DNA from: Holacanthus passer
Lineage: Eukaryota; Chordata; Actinopteri; Pomacanthidae
Assembly: GCA_025331565.1 (NCBI GenBank)
Contig: JAFREQ010000158.1
Location: forward strand, 442,501 to 506,500
Direction: 5' to 3'
Length of the DNA: 64,000 nucleotides
Position numbers and translations under genes: made by a program. Shown here piece after piece: positions 1 to 12,400 of this stretch. Each line of letters starts with the position of its first letter. Position 1 is the first letter of the stretch. The notes under the pieces are model-generated. The model searched no databases, was not told the DNA's origin, and saw only the letters and a program-made list of their open reading frames with translations.

Positions 1-1076
1 CCTGATCCACATCCTGACCCACACCTGATCCACACCTGATCCACATCCTGACCCACACCTGATCCACACCTGATCCACATCCTGACCCACACCTGATCCA
101 CATCCTGACCCACACCTGAGCCACACCTGACCCCTGACCCACACCTGATCCACACCTGATCCACATCCTGACCCACACCTGAGCCACACCTGATCCACAT
201 CCTGACCCACACCTGATCCACACCCGATCCACATCCTGACCCACACCTGATCCACATCCTGACCCACACCTGAGCCACACCTGACCCCTGACCCACACCT
301 GATCCACACCTGATCCACATCCTGACCCACACCTGATCCACACCCGATCCACATCCTGACCCACACCTCATCCACACCTGATCCACATTCTGACCCACAC
401 CTGACCCACATCTGATCCACACCTGATCCACACCTGATCCACATCCTGACCCACACCTGATCCACACCTGATCCACATCCTGACCCACACCTGATCCACA
501 CCTGCTCCACATCCTGACCCACACCTGATCCACACCTGATCCACATCCTGACCCACACCTGATCCACACCTGATCCACATCCTGACCCACACCTGACCCA
601 CACCTGATCCACACCTGATCCACACCTGACCCACACCCGATCCACACCTGATCCACATCCTGACCCACACCTGACCCACATCTAATCCACACCTGATCCA
701 CACCTGATCCACATCCTGACCCACACCTGATCCACACCTGATCCACATCCTGACCCACACCTGACCCACACCTGCTCCACATCCTGACCCACACCTGATC
801 CACACCTGATCCACATCCTGACCCACACCTGATCCACACCTGATCCACATCCTGACCCACACCTGACCCACACCTGATCCACACCTGATCCACACCTGAC
901 CCACACCCGATCCACACCCGATCCACATCCTGACCCACACCTGAGCCACACCTGATCCACATCCTGACCCACACCTGATCCACACCCGATCCACACCTGA
1001 TCCACATCCAGACCCACATCCAGACCCACACCTGATCCACACCTGATCCACATCCAAACACACACCTGATCTTGAT
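1..1076. repeat. GATCCACA-type minisatellite array
   Basis: Tandem array of 11-12 bp units of the form CCTGATCCACAC / CCTGACCCACAT. They are arranged in a higher-order pattern in which GATCCACA and GACCCACA variants alternate. The array is open at the left window edge. It lies upstream of the first visible srd5a2 exon, so it is intronic. Long minus-strand frames through it encode only a periodic Val-Trp-Ile-Arg-Cys-Gly-Ser peptide and are not genes. Confidence 0.95.
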
Positions 1077-1203
1077 CCACACTTATCCTAGATCCTGGAC
1101 TCCTGCTTGTAATGACTCTTTTGCTTCAGTAAAATACTCTACAGTATTTTTGACACTGACTTCTTTATCAGTTGTTTGTCTGTAACCTTTATTTGTCTGT
1201 CAG

Positions 1204-2029
1204 GGGGGATGTTTGAGTTTGTGACTGGAGCAAACTTCTTCGGGGAGATTGTGGAGTGGTGTGGTTACACCGTAGCTGCTTGGTCTCTACCCACCTTCGC
1301 CTTTGCGTTCTTTACCATCTGCTCCATCGGGCCCCGAGCCTACCATCACCACAGGTAGCTTTAGTAAGGATATCGAGCAAGAATGGGACAAGCTCGACTG
1401 TTAGTGTCCTCAGCTCTTAAACACAACACAAGCTGATGGAGGCAACAAATTCAAAATGTATATTTACAAAAAACTGTTTATCACTTTGAACATTAAATTC
1501 AATTCAATTCAATTTTATTTGTATGGTGCCAAATCACAACAAGAGTTATCTCAAGGCACTTAACACACAGAGCAGGTCCAGACCAAACTCTTTATAATAT
1601 GACTTATAGAGACCCAACAGTTCCCATCATGAGCAGCACTTGATAAAATGATGTGCAGATGTTTGCACTCTGTTTTTATTTACATGTTACACATTCCAAG
1701 GTTTCTGGACTCAAACATCTTCACATTCTTTATGTCCTCCAGTCATCAGTCCAGATCCCAAACACACTCAGTTCACCGTCAGATATGACAAAGAACATCC
1801 CGACATTTGACAAGTTCAAACTAGTTTGATATTTTTTCTTGAAAAATGACCGAGACAATGAATCAGTCTTCAGGATAGTTGGTGATTGATTTTCTGTTCT
1901 GACTAATTGTTTCATCTCTACTGAGCATGGACCTCACTGTGTCCTTCCTCTCTGTCTTGCAGAGACTACCATCAGCGGTTTGAGGACTACCCTCGCTCCA
2001 GGAAAGCTCTCATTCCCTTCATACTGTGA
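1204..2029 (+). CDS. srd5a2: Steroid 5-alpha-reductase 2, C-terminal two exons (partial)
   Basis: Exons 1204-1354 and 1963-2029 join in phase (AG|A, Arg) and end at TGA 2027-2029, giving the last 71 residues. The family reduces the 4,5 double bond of steroids such as testosterone, using NADPH, in the ER membrane. Visible family hallmarks are GANFFGEIVEWCGY, RAYHHHR and the terminal FEDYPRSRKALIPFIL. The SRKALIPFI ending and the WSLP..AFAFF stretch look closer to SRD5A2 than to SRD5A1, but that is a judgement from memory. Earlier exons lie outside the window, beyond the minisatellite at 1-1076. The 3' UTR runs to a poly(A) signal AATAAA at 2556-2561. Intron 1355-1962 holds dispersed-repeat remnants. 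Confidence 0.85.
1497..1920. repeat. Dispersed-repeat remnants in srd5a2 intron
   Basis: About 1497-1625 has an AATTCAATTCAATTTTATTT head followed by a block containing CCAAATCACAACAAGAG and CTCAAGGCACTTAACAC, a block type common in fish genomes. About 1700-1920 resembles the elements at 13980-14186 and 19690-19976: a TTGAAAAATGACCGAGACAATGA-like core and an end reading TAATTGTTTCATCTCTA. I read this as two repeat copies. Family names are not assigned. Confidence 0.5.
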
Positions 2030-2833
2030 GGATGGAAGAGTCAGGAAGGAAGGATAGAATAGAATAGAAAAAGTAGAGTCCATGGTGTATTCACTACTTT
2101 CTGCCAACAATCCCACAATGCAATGCATGAATTAATAATTAAGAAGTCGTTAGTAGTTTTGTGCAACAGAAAACCTCTGAGAAGTAGCAGAACATGGAAA
2201 TACTCAAGCGAAGAACAAGTACTTATATTGTATTGTAGTATTGTACAGCACTAGAGTAAACGTACTGAGTCGTAACATCTGGATGGTGAATCTTCATCCG
2301 GCCGTCTAATGGATCTTAATGTGTCTTCAAACTGACAACAGACTTTAAATCACTTCTTTGCTGATTTTTGTCATTTTGTAACAGACTTAACTTTTTGATT
2401 TTTCTTGCTTTCATCCTTCGATTCTTCACAGTTTTTACACTTTAATTCTGATGCTTCACTAATGTTAAACCTCTAAATGTAACTTTTCCATTAAAATGGC
2501 ACATTTTTATCATCAAAACCTTTTTTTATGTCTTTCATAGATTTTGTACATTAAAAATAAAGTGAAAACTGCATACAAAGATCACAGGTGAATGCAGGTG
2601 TTTGCCTGTTTTTATTATTTGCATGAGACGATATTTCATTTCATTTTTTCACTGAATTCTTCGACAAAAAATAATTTAAGTCAAATCTACGTTATAATTT
2701 ATGATTGTGCTTTAATTTTGACGTATATCTACGCAAACCGGAAGCATGTGCCGCGCAAGGACGTTTTCTTCTACGTAGCATGAGAAGAGAATCGACGTAC
2801 GTCAGACATCCTGCGTAACTTTCCACAACAAAC
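2030..2833 (+). other. srd5a2 3' UTR and srd5a2-dpy30 intergenic spacer
   Basis: AT-rich 3' UTR with AATAAA at 2556-2561, then about 270 bp to the dpy30 ATG. The last 100 bp before that ATG is richer in CpG (ACGTACGTCAGAC, GCCGCGCAAGG) and is the likely dpy30 promoter and 5' UTR. No other gene is seen. Confidence 0.6.
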
Positions 2834-5800
2834 ATGGCGGACGGTGAGTTCATTGTTGACCATTGATCGCGGTTTTCGCGGTTTTTATTGTATTTGTGTT
2901 TATTTGCTGCGTGTTTCCGGTTTTATTTGTTAATTTGAGGACTCAGTTTAGACCACAAAGTTGGATGTTAGCCGTTAATGATGTGTATTGGCCGGATAAA
3001 GAGCGTTAATGTGATGCTAAGCTAACTGAGCGCCGCTAACACGCAGAGCAGCACAACAGACATCAGACTAAAGATTTAAGCGAAGGATACACTTAAAGTA
3101 AGATAAAGTAGAAATCAGTAGAATCACTGAAAGATGAACTGAACAAAAACAGTTTCTCATCTCATGTTCTGGTTTGTTAATGAACTGGACTAATAACAGC
3201 ACTTCGTCACTTTTTAGCCGCTTTATCAGATATTTTTCTTTTTAAACAAGAACTTTGATCAACAGTTTTTATTCGGCGACGTTTATTAGTTAAACGAAGC
3301 CGGATGTTTTTAAGCCAAACTACGTTCAGAAGTCATCAACTTTCTCTGTTCCTCGCTCATCAGTGTTCACAGAAGTGAATATGATGCAGGTCAAACTCAC
3401 TTGAATTCATCGGCTCTGTAACCTGAGAGCTTCTTTCTACCAAACTCCAGGTTCTGTTCAGAATCTGTTGGTGCTAAAAGAATGAACCGATTCTTCTCTT
3501 GACTCAGACAGTTTTGATGATCAGATTCAAACACTGATCCTGGACTTAAAGACCTTTCAGCATCTGTTATCTGATTCATAACCGCACCTAAACTTCATTT
3601 TGTGCTGTGTTCACTGTCACTGCATTACACACAGCAGACGGTTTCACATATTGTTGATGAATGCTGTTCAGTTTTTGTCTCATTATATCTGGAATATTAT
3701 ATAATTGCTGCAACTAATCACACCACTGTGGCACCATGACAATATTCCTCAGTTAGTTCAAGTTGGACGGCAGCTGTGGCACCATGTGTGTCCTGCTGTC
3801 GCCTGACTGCTGAAGAGCTGGGGGTCAATACAGGATTATTTTAATATTATCTGGGTTCCTGTGTCTGAAGTATGGAACAGAGTTCACAGAGCTCTCAGGA
3901 AAATGGACATGTTCACACACCTGAGCTCGTTAAGAACTTCTCATCCATTTTGGGTTCGAAGTCGAGCTGCCAAGTTCATTTAGTAGTTGTTTTTGTTGTC
4001 AGGCTAAAGAGAAGTTAAAAGAGGTGCTCGTTTGTCTTTCAGATCACACAGATGCAGATCAGTCCATGGAGGGACACACACCTGTGAGTAACACGCACCA
4101 TGTACATAATACCGTCCTGCCATGAAGAGAACAGTCCAACATTTAGTGAAATGCTCCCAGAGTCACGTGTTTCAGGTATTAGTTTCAACAGGAGGAAGGT
4201 TCAGCTTGATGTCGTCTGCTGATGTTGGACTGTTGCTTGAACTCAGTCAGAGCTTGATTTGTACGCTGAACAAAAAATCTAAATGACACTTTTGTTTTTG
4301 CTCCTATTTTTCATGAGCCGAACTCAAAGATCTGAGACTTTTTCTATGGACACAAAAGGTCTGTTTCTCTCAAATATTGTTCACAGGTCTGTGTAAATCT
4401 GTGTCAGTGAGCACTTTGCTGAGATGATCCCTCCACCTCACAGGTGTGGCAGATCAACATGCTGATTGGACAGCATGATTACTGCACAGGTGTGTCTGAG
4501 GCCGGCCACAAGGAAAGGCCACTCTGACATGTGAGGTGGAGGGATCATCTCAGCAAAGTGCTCACTGACACAGATGACTTGTGAACAATATTTGAGAGAA
4601 ACAGACCTTTTGTGTCCATAGAAAAAGTCTCAGATCTTTGAGTTCAGCTCATGAAAAATAGGAGCAAAAACAAAAGTGTTGCCTTTTATATTTTTGTTCA
4701 GTGTAGACATTGTGTGGAAATTGAAAGACTCTGTAGTGAGCATTTGGTCTAAGTTCTATTTTTGTTTTCAGTTTTGATGATGAATCTGTTAAACATAAAA
4801 TCTCCTGCAGGTGTCTGAAAACCCTCACGCAGAGTACGGCCTGACGGAAAACATCCAGGTAAAACACACACACACACACACTGTGTAATAAGAAGGTGGA
4901 GGCAGACGTCCACATGCTGCTTTGCTGCTGCTCCACAGAGGACGGTGGAGAACGAGAAGGCGAGTGCAGAGAAGATCTCGAAGCAGAAGGTGGATCTGCA
5001 GGCGCTGCCGACCAGAGCGTACCTGGACCAGACGGTGGTCCCCATCCTGCTGCAGGGCCTGTCGGTGCTCGCCAAAGACAGGTCAGGACCTCCACACGCT
5101 CCATCAGGGTTCATTAACAGTTGAAGGCTGGAGGTCATTAAAGAGAGGAGAGAAAAAACTTAAGACATTTACTCCAGTTTCTCCTCCTGCATTTTTCATT
5201 TTTCTGTCCTGTGAACATTTCGAGGCTACGGTGGAGCAGCCGGGGCGTCGAGTACTTTGAGCCCTGGGTTTCGCCTGTCAGCCCGCAGACAGGAGAATGG
5301 AAGACTTGCAGGCAGTACTCAGGGTTGAGAAAGCATTCCCACTTTCTCTGCCTGTTTTTACTTTAAGAAAGCAATTTAAAATATATTTTTATTTTCAGGG
5401 AATCATTTTAAATTAATTCTACTTTTTTTTTATTTTAATTTATTATTTTTTTATTTTAAGTCCTTTATTAGTCTCACAATGGAGAAATTTCCATACAGGC
5501 TGCCCCTCGTGAGGCGCCAACACCTCATACCCTGGCCGGGAATCGAACCCGGGTCGCAGCGGTGAGAGCACCAAATCCTAACTGCTGGAGCACCACCAGG
5601 TTTAATCAGGCAGATCAGGCTGTAAAGGACTGAGCTCTCTGTAATGAAGCTGCACTTACAACATTATCGTAAAGTATCAGGTTTATAAGCCTCATCATGT
5701 CCCCCCCACTTCTGAAACCAGAACCTCCACCCATGTCTGTTGGTCCTGCTCACCTAGCATTAGCATTAGCACAGCTAGCTTTTGTCTGCACGGCAGAGAA

Positions 5801-6330
5801 GCTGATCGTTCAGAAGCTGACTGTCGACATTCATCCTGAACCCACTCGATCCTTCTGAGAGCAACATGAAAGATGGCTGACTGAGCTTAATGTTGTCGAT
5901 GAATTTGGTCCATAAATGATCACATAACGGTATTGAATGTAAAATGCTTCTTATTCACAGCAGAGCAACAAACAGCTCCATCAACTTCCGACCAAGAAAT
6001 ATTATTGGCTGCTGGCGCAAACTGTTTGACCACTCAGGAGCTACAGTCTGTGATTCTGCAGCTCGTTGAATTAAAACAGAAATGAGCCTGTTTGTTCGTT
6101 ATCTTTCATGTTATCAGTAATTTTTTACTAATTAAAAATGTAAAACATTTCGTCGTCTTTTTTTACAACAAATGCTTTTTGTGGACAGAATGAACACTGT
6201 TTTTAAATGCACATGAAAAAAATCAGCCTGTCATTTAGTTTTATTTTTCTCTTCCAGACCTCCGAACCCCATCGAGTATCTGGCAGCTTTCCTGCTGAAG
6301 AACAAATCCCAGTTTGAAGAGAGAAATTAG
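2834..6330 (+). CDS. dpy30: Dpy-30 histone methyltransferase complex subunit
   Basis: Five coding exons, 2834-2843, 4043-4083, 4811-4858, 4939-5081 and 6258-6330, join in phase to a complete 104-residue protein (human DPY30 is 99). DPY30 is the small dimeric core subunit of SET1/MLL complexes. It binds ASH2L and supports H3K4 methylation in the nucleus. The Dpy-30 dimerisation motif spans about residues 53-95, from LQALPTRAYLDQ through VVPILLQGLSVLAKDR to NPIEYLAAFLLKN. The start is fixed by ATGGCGGAC, with exon 1 ending at the donor G|GTGAGT. The acidic N-terminus (ADDHTDADQSMEGH) is the variable part. Intron 2 holds a 440 bp foldback element and intron 4 a tRNA-Glu-like SINE. Poly(A) signal at 6432-6437. 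The neighbour psen2 is convergent. Confidence 0.96.
4264..4705. mobile_element. Foldback DNA element (MITE-like) in dpy30 intron 2
   Basis: Two arms of roughly 170-180 bp, about 4264-4441 and 4529-4705, are near-perfect inverted copies. Examples on each arm are CTCAAAGATCTGAGAC, AAATATTGTTCACA and GTGAGCACTTTGCTGAGATG. The middle is about 90 bp. Outer ends read GCTGAACAAAAA on the left and TTTTTGTTCAGTG on the right. A TA target duplication is possible but not certain. No transposase is present, so this is a non-autonomous copy. The transcript could fold into a long hairpin. Confidence 0.8.
5425..5603 (-). mobile_element. tRNA-Glu-headed SINE in dpy30 intron 4
   Basis: Read on the minus strand, 5602-5529 resembles a tRNA-Glu(CTC) gene: CCTGGTGG start, A-box-like TTAGGATTTGG, anticodon region GTGCTCTCACC, B box GGTTCGATTCC and closing CCAGGG. 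The D arm has about 3 extra bases and the acceptor stem is imperfect, so it is tRNA-derived rather than a clean tRNA gene. It continues through a short unrelated body into a tail with TTTCTCCATTGTGAGAC and TAATAAAGGA, then A-rich DNA. That tail matches LINE-type 3' ends elsewhere in the window. Confidence 0.72.
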
Positions 6331-9300
6331 ATTTCATCTGAAATCATTTCCTACAGTAGAAACTCGTGTCAGCTCGTGTGTTTGTTAATGAACTGCTAGA
6401 CTGTATTTTTTTTTTTTTTTTTTTAATCCAGAATAAAGATGTGGTGAAAGAGGAGCAGGCTCTTTGGGAGTTTATTCTGAAAGGATCTTTCTGCTGACTG
6501 TAAAAATGATTCTGTTATCACCAAAACTGTAATAGTCGTAATATTTCTAGGAAAAGCTAAAATGTCGACGTCTGTTCAGATGGTACCAGATGGTAAATCT
6601 GAACCAAAGTCCTGCTTGTTTGACTCACAACTGTCTTTACACATGCTGTTGTCCATGTAGCGTCCTCTGGTGCTTCAACATTTAAAGCTGCATTAACTAA
6701 TCGTTGACTTCTGAAGTCATTGATTCTAACATGTAAACCAGCTGGAGGCAGGAAATGTGCTGCAAAACCAAAACTAGGAGCTAAAAGAGGCTAAAAAGCT
6801 CCAATAGAAAAAGTTCATTCGAATCATTTGTGTTTATTTCTTCAGCTCATTACAGCAGTTTCACAATTTGACTTTATTGCACAGTACAATGAAATCGAAC
6901 AAAGAAAAACACGGTCAAATATTCCACCTGAATCTCCTACAAAGAAGATATATGAAGACCCCAGGTGTCAGACAGAAGGTTGGTGTTTGTTCCAGTCGCA
7001 CGTTTCATCACAAGAGAGAAAAATCCACCTGAAGCTCAACATCAAACTGTGTGAATGTTTGATTTCATGCTTCTAAAATCATTTTCTGTCCATGTTTTAT
7101 TTTTTGTTTTGTTATATCCATCATCAATATTGAAATATATCTAGACTGAATCTTCTTTGTGTTAGACCAAAAAATGTAACTGCTGTTAGGAAAGAAATGA
7201 TTTGAGGTTTTGAGAATAAAGTTGTAATATTTCACAAACACAGTCCAAAATTAACAAGAAAACATTTCGAATTTAAACGAAAAAAAGTTGTAAATTTTCC
7301 CAGAAAGAATTTGTTACATAATATTTCAAGAATAAAGTTGATACGTTGAGGAACAGGAATATTAATATGTCAGTCTAGTTTCTGTTACGTATAAAGTGAA
7401 ATGCACAGTTTCATCTAATCAACTTGACTGAGGCACAACAAACATTTTATCCTTGATGACTTGAAATGTAATTTTGATGACACTTGACAAGCTGACAGAC
7501 TTTTTACATGTTTAATACATTATTCAAATAAAACAAAAAAATTCAACTTTGGTCTAAAAATAATGACTTGAAATACAACTTTCCCCTCTAAATACTAAGA
7601 CTTTATTCTCAAATACTCCGTCTTAAAATACAATGGAGCTGATTGGATTCATCAGAATCAGTGTCTCTGTTAATTAATTGATAGTTTTATAATAATAAGA
7701 AGAAGAACACTGGGGACAGATTTCTGTAAAACTTTTGCTGACAATTAACTTTGAATCAATTTGATCAAAAAACTACTTTATTTATAAATCTGAAGTATTT
7801 ACATGTGAGCAGAACATAAACTCGATAATTCCAGTCTTAAAACCAGATTAAGACACAAAGTCTTCAACTAGTTCATCAATAAATCTTAATTTTCTCAATT
7901 TAACTTTTTTTAATTTGTTACAAGCCAAGAGATGAATTCAACTTGTTTAATTTAATTTACTATCATATGACAACAAAAAGTATCAAAACCTCATAACTGC
8001 AAACCAGCAAATGTTTTCACTTAGAAAATAACTCAGAGCATTTCATTGATTATCAGAAGAACTTTCTGTCAATCGAGAAATCACTGAATCAACGAATCGG
8101 TTCTTAAGTCTTGGGTCACAGTGCTGGATCCCATCTGTTATCATCACTCAAAATCTCCATCAAGCCGTTTGTTTGACGGATCCTGAAAATGTTTCGCTGT
8201 TAAATTCATGAACCTTCTGAAGAGACATGACTCATATTTATTCTGGTTTTATTCACATGTAACTTCATGAGGAACGTTTGTTCTGTTTTAATCAGACTGA
8301 ACTTCTGAGTTTAAACCTGTTTAAGAGTTTTGCTCCTTGTTGCAACAGTCTGTTCTACATTTGACTTTTTTTAAAAATAAGAAGCTTCTGTGAGAACTGG
8401 AGTGAAAAAATTACCTTAAAATACTGTAAAACATTAAACTGTTTTTTTAGAATGAAGAACCTTAAATTCACAAACTGTTTACTGTATTAAATATTTAAGT
8501 TTCACTGCCTGATTTTGTAAAAGTGTCCAATCTGCTGTCAGCAACAAGGAAGCGCTGTGATTGTTTGTCTTTTAACTTCCTGTCTACACAGGAAGTGGGA
8601 ATGTGTTTGCTTTACCTGCATTTGATCCAATCAGTTTTATAATCTAACGTTCAGTTATCAGATTATAAGATCAGCTGGTGTTTGTGTTTTTCTAATGTGT
8701 GTAAATAAAATAACATGAAAACCGAATTTGTGTTTTAATAAAATTATTTCTTCTTCTGAAGTAAAGTCAGTGAATCACTTCACAGTAGAGACGAGGAAAC
8801 TCAGACTTCTGTTGCTGAACTTTCGGAGACTTCAGTCATAAATCTGAAGTCTAACAGGGAAACCTGGTTAGAAGATAAAATTAATAATGTGGTTTACATT
8901 TTAATTTACTTGACATAACATCCTGCTCAGCTGCTTTGGATGACCACGAAATCACGTTTGCCATCAGGTCACATGACCTCCTCATTAATATGGATGTGTG
9001 AACCAATCAAGAACGAGACTTTTGACTCGTGTTTACTGAAGTCGGCGATACTGACAAGAAGTTAAAAGACAAAACAGGAAATGGAGCCAACAAAAACATG
9101 AGCCGCAGGAGGTCACGAACAAAATGTCCCCAACAGAGAATCTTTACTGACTAAAACATCCAGATCGTCCCCTCAGAAACAGAGAATCTACAGACTAGAT
9201 GAGTTACAGGATCTAAGGCAGATCAGACAGCAGGCGATCAGAAACACACCTGAGCACAAACAACCAGGTAACCTGCTGCCACCATCACCATCTAACACCC

Positions 9301-9478
9301 AGGCCAGCTTCCTCTGTCTGCATTACATCACTTCCTGTGGTCTGCTTAATGCATCAAGTTCCCCAAACAGACCTTCAGGCAGAGACCTGCACAGGAAGTA
9401 GTCTTTGTGTGTTACATCATCAGACGCAGGAGAACGGGGAAGAGGAGGAGGAAGAAGGTGAGGGGGCGTGGCTTTCTG
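6331..9478. other. AT-rich convergent intergenic region
   Basis: The dpy30 3' UTR ends near the AATAAA at 6432. The rest is AT-rich and holds no exon I can support. The psen2 3' UTR must extend leftward from 9479 by an unknown distance; several TTTATT motifs on the plus strand could be its poly(A) signal. Short frames such as 6828-7076 have no recognisable domain. Confidence 0.5.
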
Positions 9479-12400
9479 TCAGATGTAAAACTGGTGAGCA
9501 GCCAGGTTGTCCATGAAGGGCTGAACCAGGAAGTCTGTGGAGAAGTAGAAGACGAGGCCGAAGGTGATGGAGATGGGCAGCGCCGGCAGAGCCTTCTTAA
9601 AGATGGCCAACAGCAGCAGAGTCAGGCACAGACCCTGAGACAGGTACGCGACAGGTGAGAGACAGGTGGACGACGGTTTCATAACAGTCACATTTCAGTG
9701 AATCACAGTTAGAGAACGGGCTGAGGTTGACTTCACAGACTGAAGTGTTTGTATTTCTTTAGACTTTTGGGAGTTGTTGATGTTGATCTTGGGAACTTTG
9801 AATTTTGGAAAGCTGTGTCAGGATTTTTCTTCTGATTGTTTTGGGTGAGTTGTTGTAGATGTTGTCAGCTTTAGCAAGAACTTTTGGGAATTAGTGGTGT
9901 AGAGCTGCTCATTAGGAGCAAACTTCATCAGCAGCAGGTCTGATGACGTGTGGTATAAAGCTACAACTTACGATGAGAATGGCGACGAAGCAGGCGAGAG
10001 TCGTGTTCCAGTCTCCACCGGTCGCTGCAGCTTTTCCAACCAGAACGCTGTAGAAGATGAAATCGCCGAGGCCGAGCTTCACCCCTCCTACAGACACGTC
10101 AAACACACCTTTAATGTCTCAGACACGACCTGAAGTGGAACCTGAACTGGACTGAAGTCTCAAACTACGCCGACAGCTGAAGATAAACAGAAATCCTGTG
10201 ATTGAATAAAGTGCAGTCAGCTGATGAACTCACTGTCCTCCTCCAGGTCGTCTTCTGGAAACGGTCGGGACTGTCGGCTCTCAGGCCCCGCCCCCCTGCT
10301 GCTCTGCTCCGCCTCCTCATCTGAAAAACAAAATGGCAGCAGGGTGACATGAACAACATGCTGAAACTCACCACATCTGGACATCAGGGTTCACAGTATA
10401 AACTTATTAAGAGGTTCATTTCTATAAATTCACTCAAATACAGTAAGTAAATAACATTTTATAAAGAGTCAGATTAGCGCTGCATTAAAATGTTAAAATA
10501 ATGAACCAGTGAAACAATCATTACAATCAGTGAATCTATTCCACCATGTAAGGCGACTAAAAATTTATTCATTTTTTAAATTGTTTCACAAAAGCTAAAA
10601 ACGGTCAAATTACATTAATTAAAGGCAAATTTTAAGAAAATTTTTTTTGTTTTGTTTTGTAACGTAAATTTTAATATGACTTTGTTACTTATTATAATAC
10701 TTATTATACATTTGTTTTAATCTATGTTTTGAATTTAAACTGAAATCAATTGTCATTATTCAAAAAGAATAAATGAAGTGATCAATAACTGACGACCACT
10801 GAAGATGTTGATAATGTGGAGAAAGTGGAGTGGACAAAAAAACAAGATAAACTGAAGGCTCAGAATGATCCTGAGCTTCATCAGACTGTCCATGATACTG
10901 TGTCCATCCCCTCATTTCCCATCATTCCTTGCTGGTGACCGAGCAGCTGTTGTTTGTGGTGCTGGACCTGTTTCGTGTTCGGAGCGCTGCGCGTCCATCG
11001 GACTCGCCATCCCCACCGTCCACATCATGGCAGCTGCAGAGCAACATAGAAAAACGCAGTTTTTACAGTTTTTGAGTCCTTATGTTGTCTTTAAGAAAAT
11101 GAAAGTTGGTACACAACTTCTTCATGAGCATGTGCGGGACATGCAGTATCAACAGCACCGCCTCGTGAACATGTTAGCATGCTCATGTTAGCATTTAGGT
11201 CAAGCATCACTAACTACAACCTCACAGAGCTGCTGACGGGACTGCAGACTCTTTGTGTTCATCAAACTAGAAGTGGATCTGTTTCTATTCTATCTATAAT
11301 AAAATCAAGGAAATTTGCACTTCGGGAACCTTCCTAGGGAAGCAAGAACACTCAGTGGAACTGAGGAACTCGACCTACATTTTGAAGTCTGTTTAAGGTT
11401 TGATTATTTTTTCTGTTGGCCACAGAAAAGTTGGATGGACTCACAGGAGTAGATGAGGGCGGGAAAGATGGGCTCGTTGCGTTCCTGAGCCGTCTCCACC
11501 AACATCCTGAGAGGACCTTTAGGCGACAGGACGGCCACCAGGTCTGCAACAACACACACAACATGAGCAAGGCATGATGGGAAGGCTGAAACGAGCTTCA
11601 GCGAAAGGAAAGTTTCCCCGTAAACAAACCGTCACATTATTAGCTCATATGTTCACAGATAAAACTGTATCAGTGTATCTGCATATTGACTCAACCCGTC
11701 AGTCACGTAACATCATAGCTGACGAGTTTATTTTAAAGTGAGCAGCAGTAACATTGGCTTCATTAGCATCAGACGGAAGCCTGCAGATGGCTCCAGCAGC
11801 CTCCGTCTGTCATGTGACCTTTGTTCGTTCGGTAAACTATTCTTCCATCCTTTTCAACCCTTTCATCAGGGGTCTCGTCAATTCTTTGAGAAAAGATCCA
11901 GATTCATTTAACGTCACCTTCGATGATTCGATGTTCACAACAACCGAGCCGAGGTTTGAACATCTTGAAACAGACAACACTGACCCTGCTGATCGGAACT
12001 CTGCAGCTCCACAGGTGAACCCTCACTAAACCCTCCAGCTCGGTGCACCGACTCACCGTAGACAGAGATGGCCCCCAGGATGACCCAGGCCGACCACTCG
12101 GGCAGGTACTTGATGAAGACGAGGGCCATGAGGGCACTGATGAGGATCAGGTAGGCCTGCTGCAGCTGGAGGGGGCCCTTCCAGTGGATACAGATCATCC
12201 CTACCGCCCCGAAGTTCCAGATGATTACCCCCACCGTCGGGTAGTCCACCGCCAGGTTGTACGTCTTAAAGACTTCACTGGGAAACAGAAGAAGACCACG
12301 ATGCACCTGAACCATGTCATTAATGAGCAAGACGAGACTTTAAAGACTCTTTAGCTCAGACAGGAAAATAAAAGACAAACTATCTCAGTGGAGTGTTTCC

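Noticed and set aside
368..1080. Minus-strand frames of 231 and 132 residues at the left edge
   Set aside because: They are the minisatellite read in frame; no domain, pure periodic peptide.
5529..5602. Functional tRNA-Glu gene
   Set aside because: D-arm insertion, imperfect acceptor pairing and a continuous SINE body and tail indicate a tRNA-derived element.
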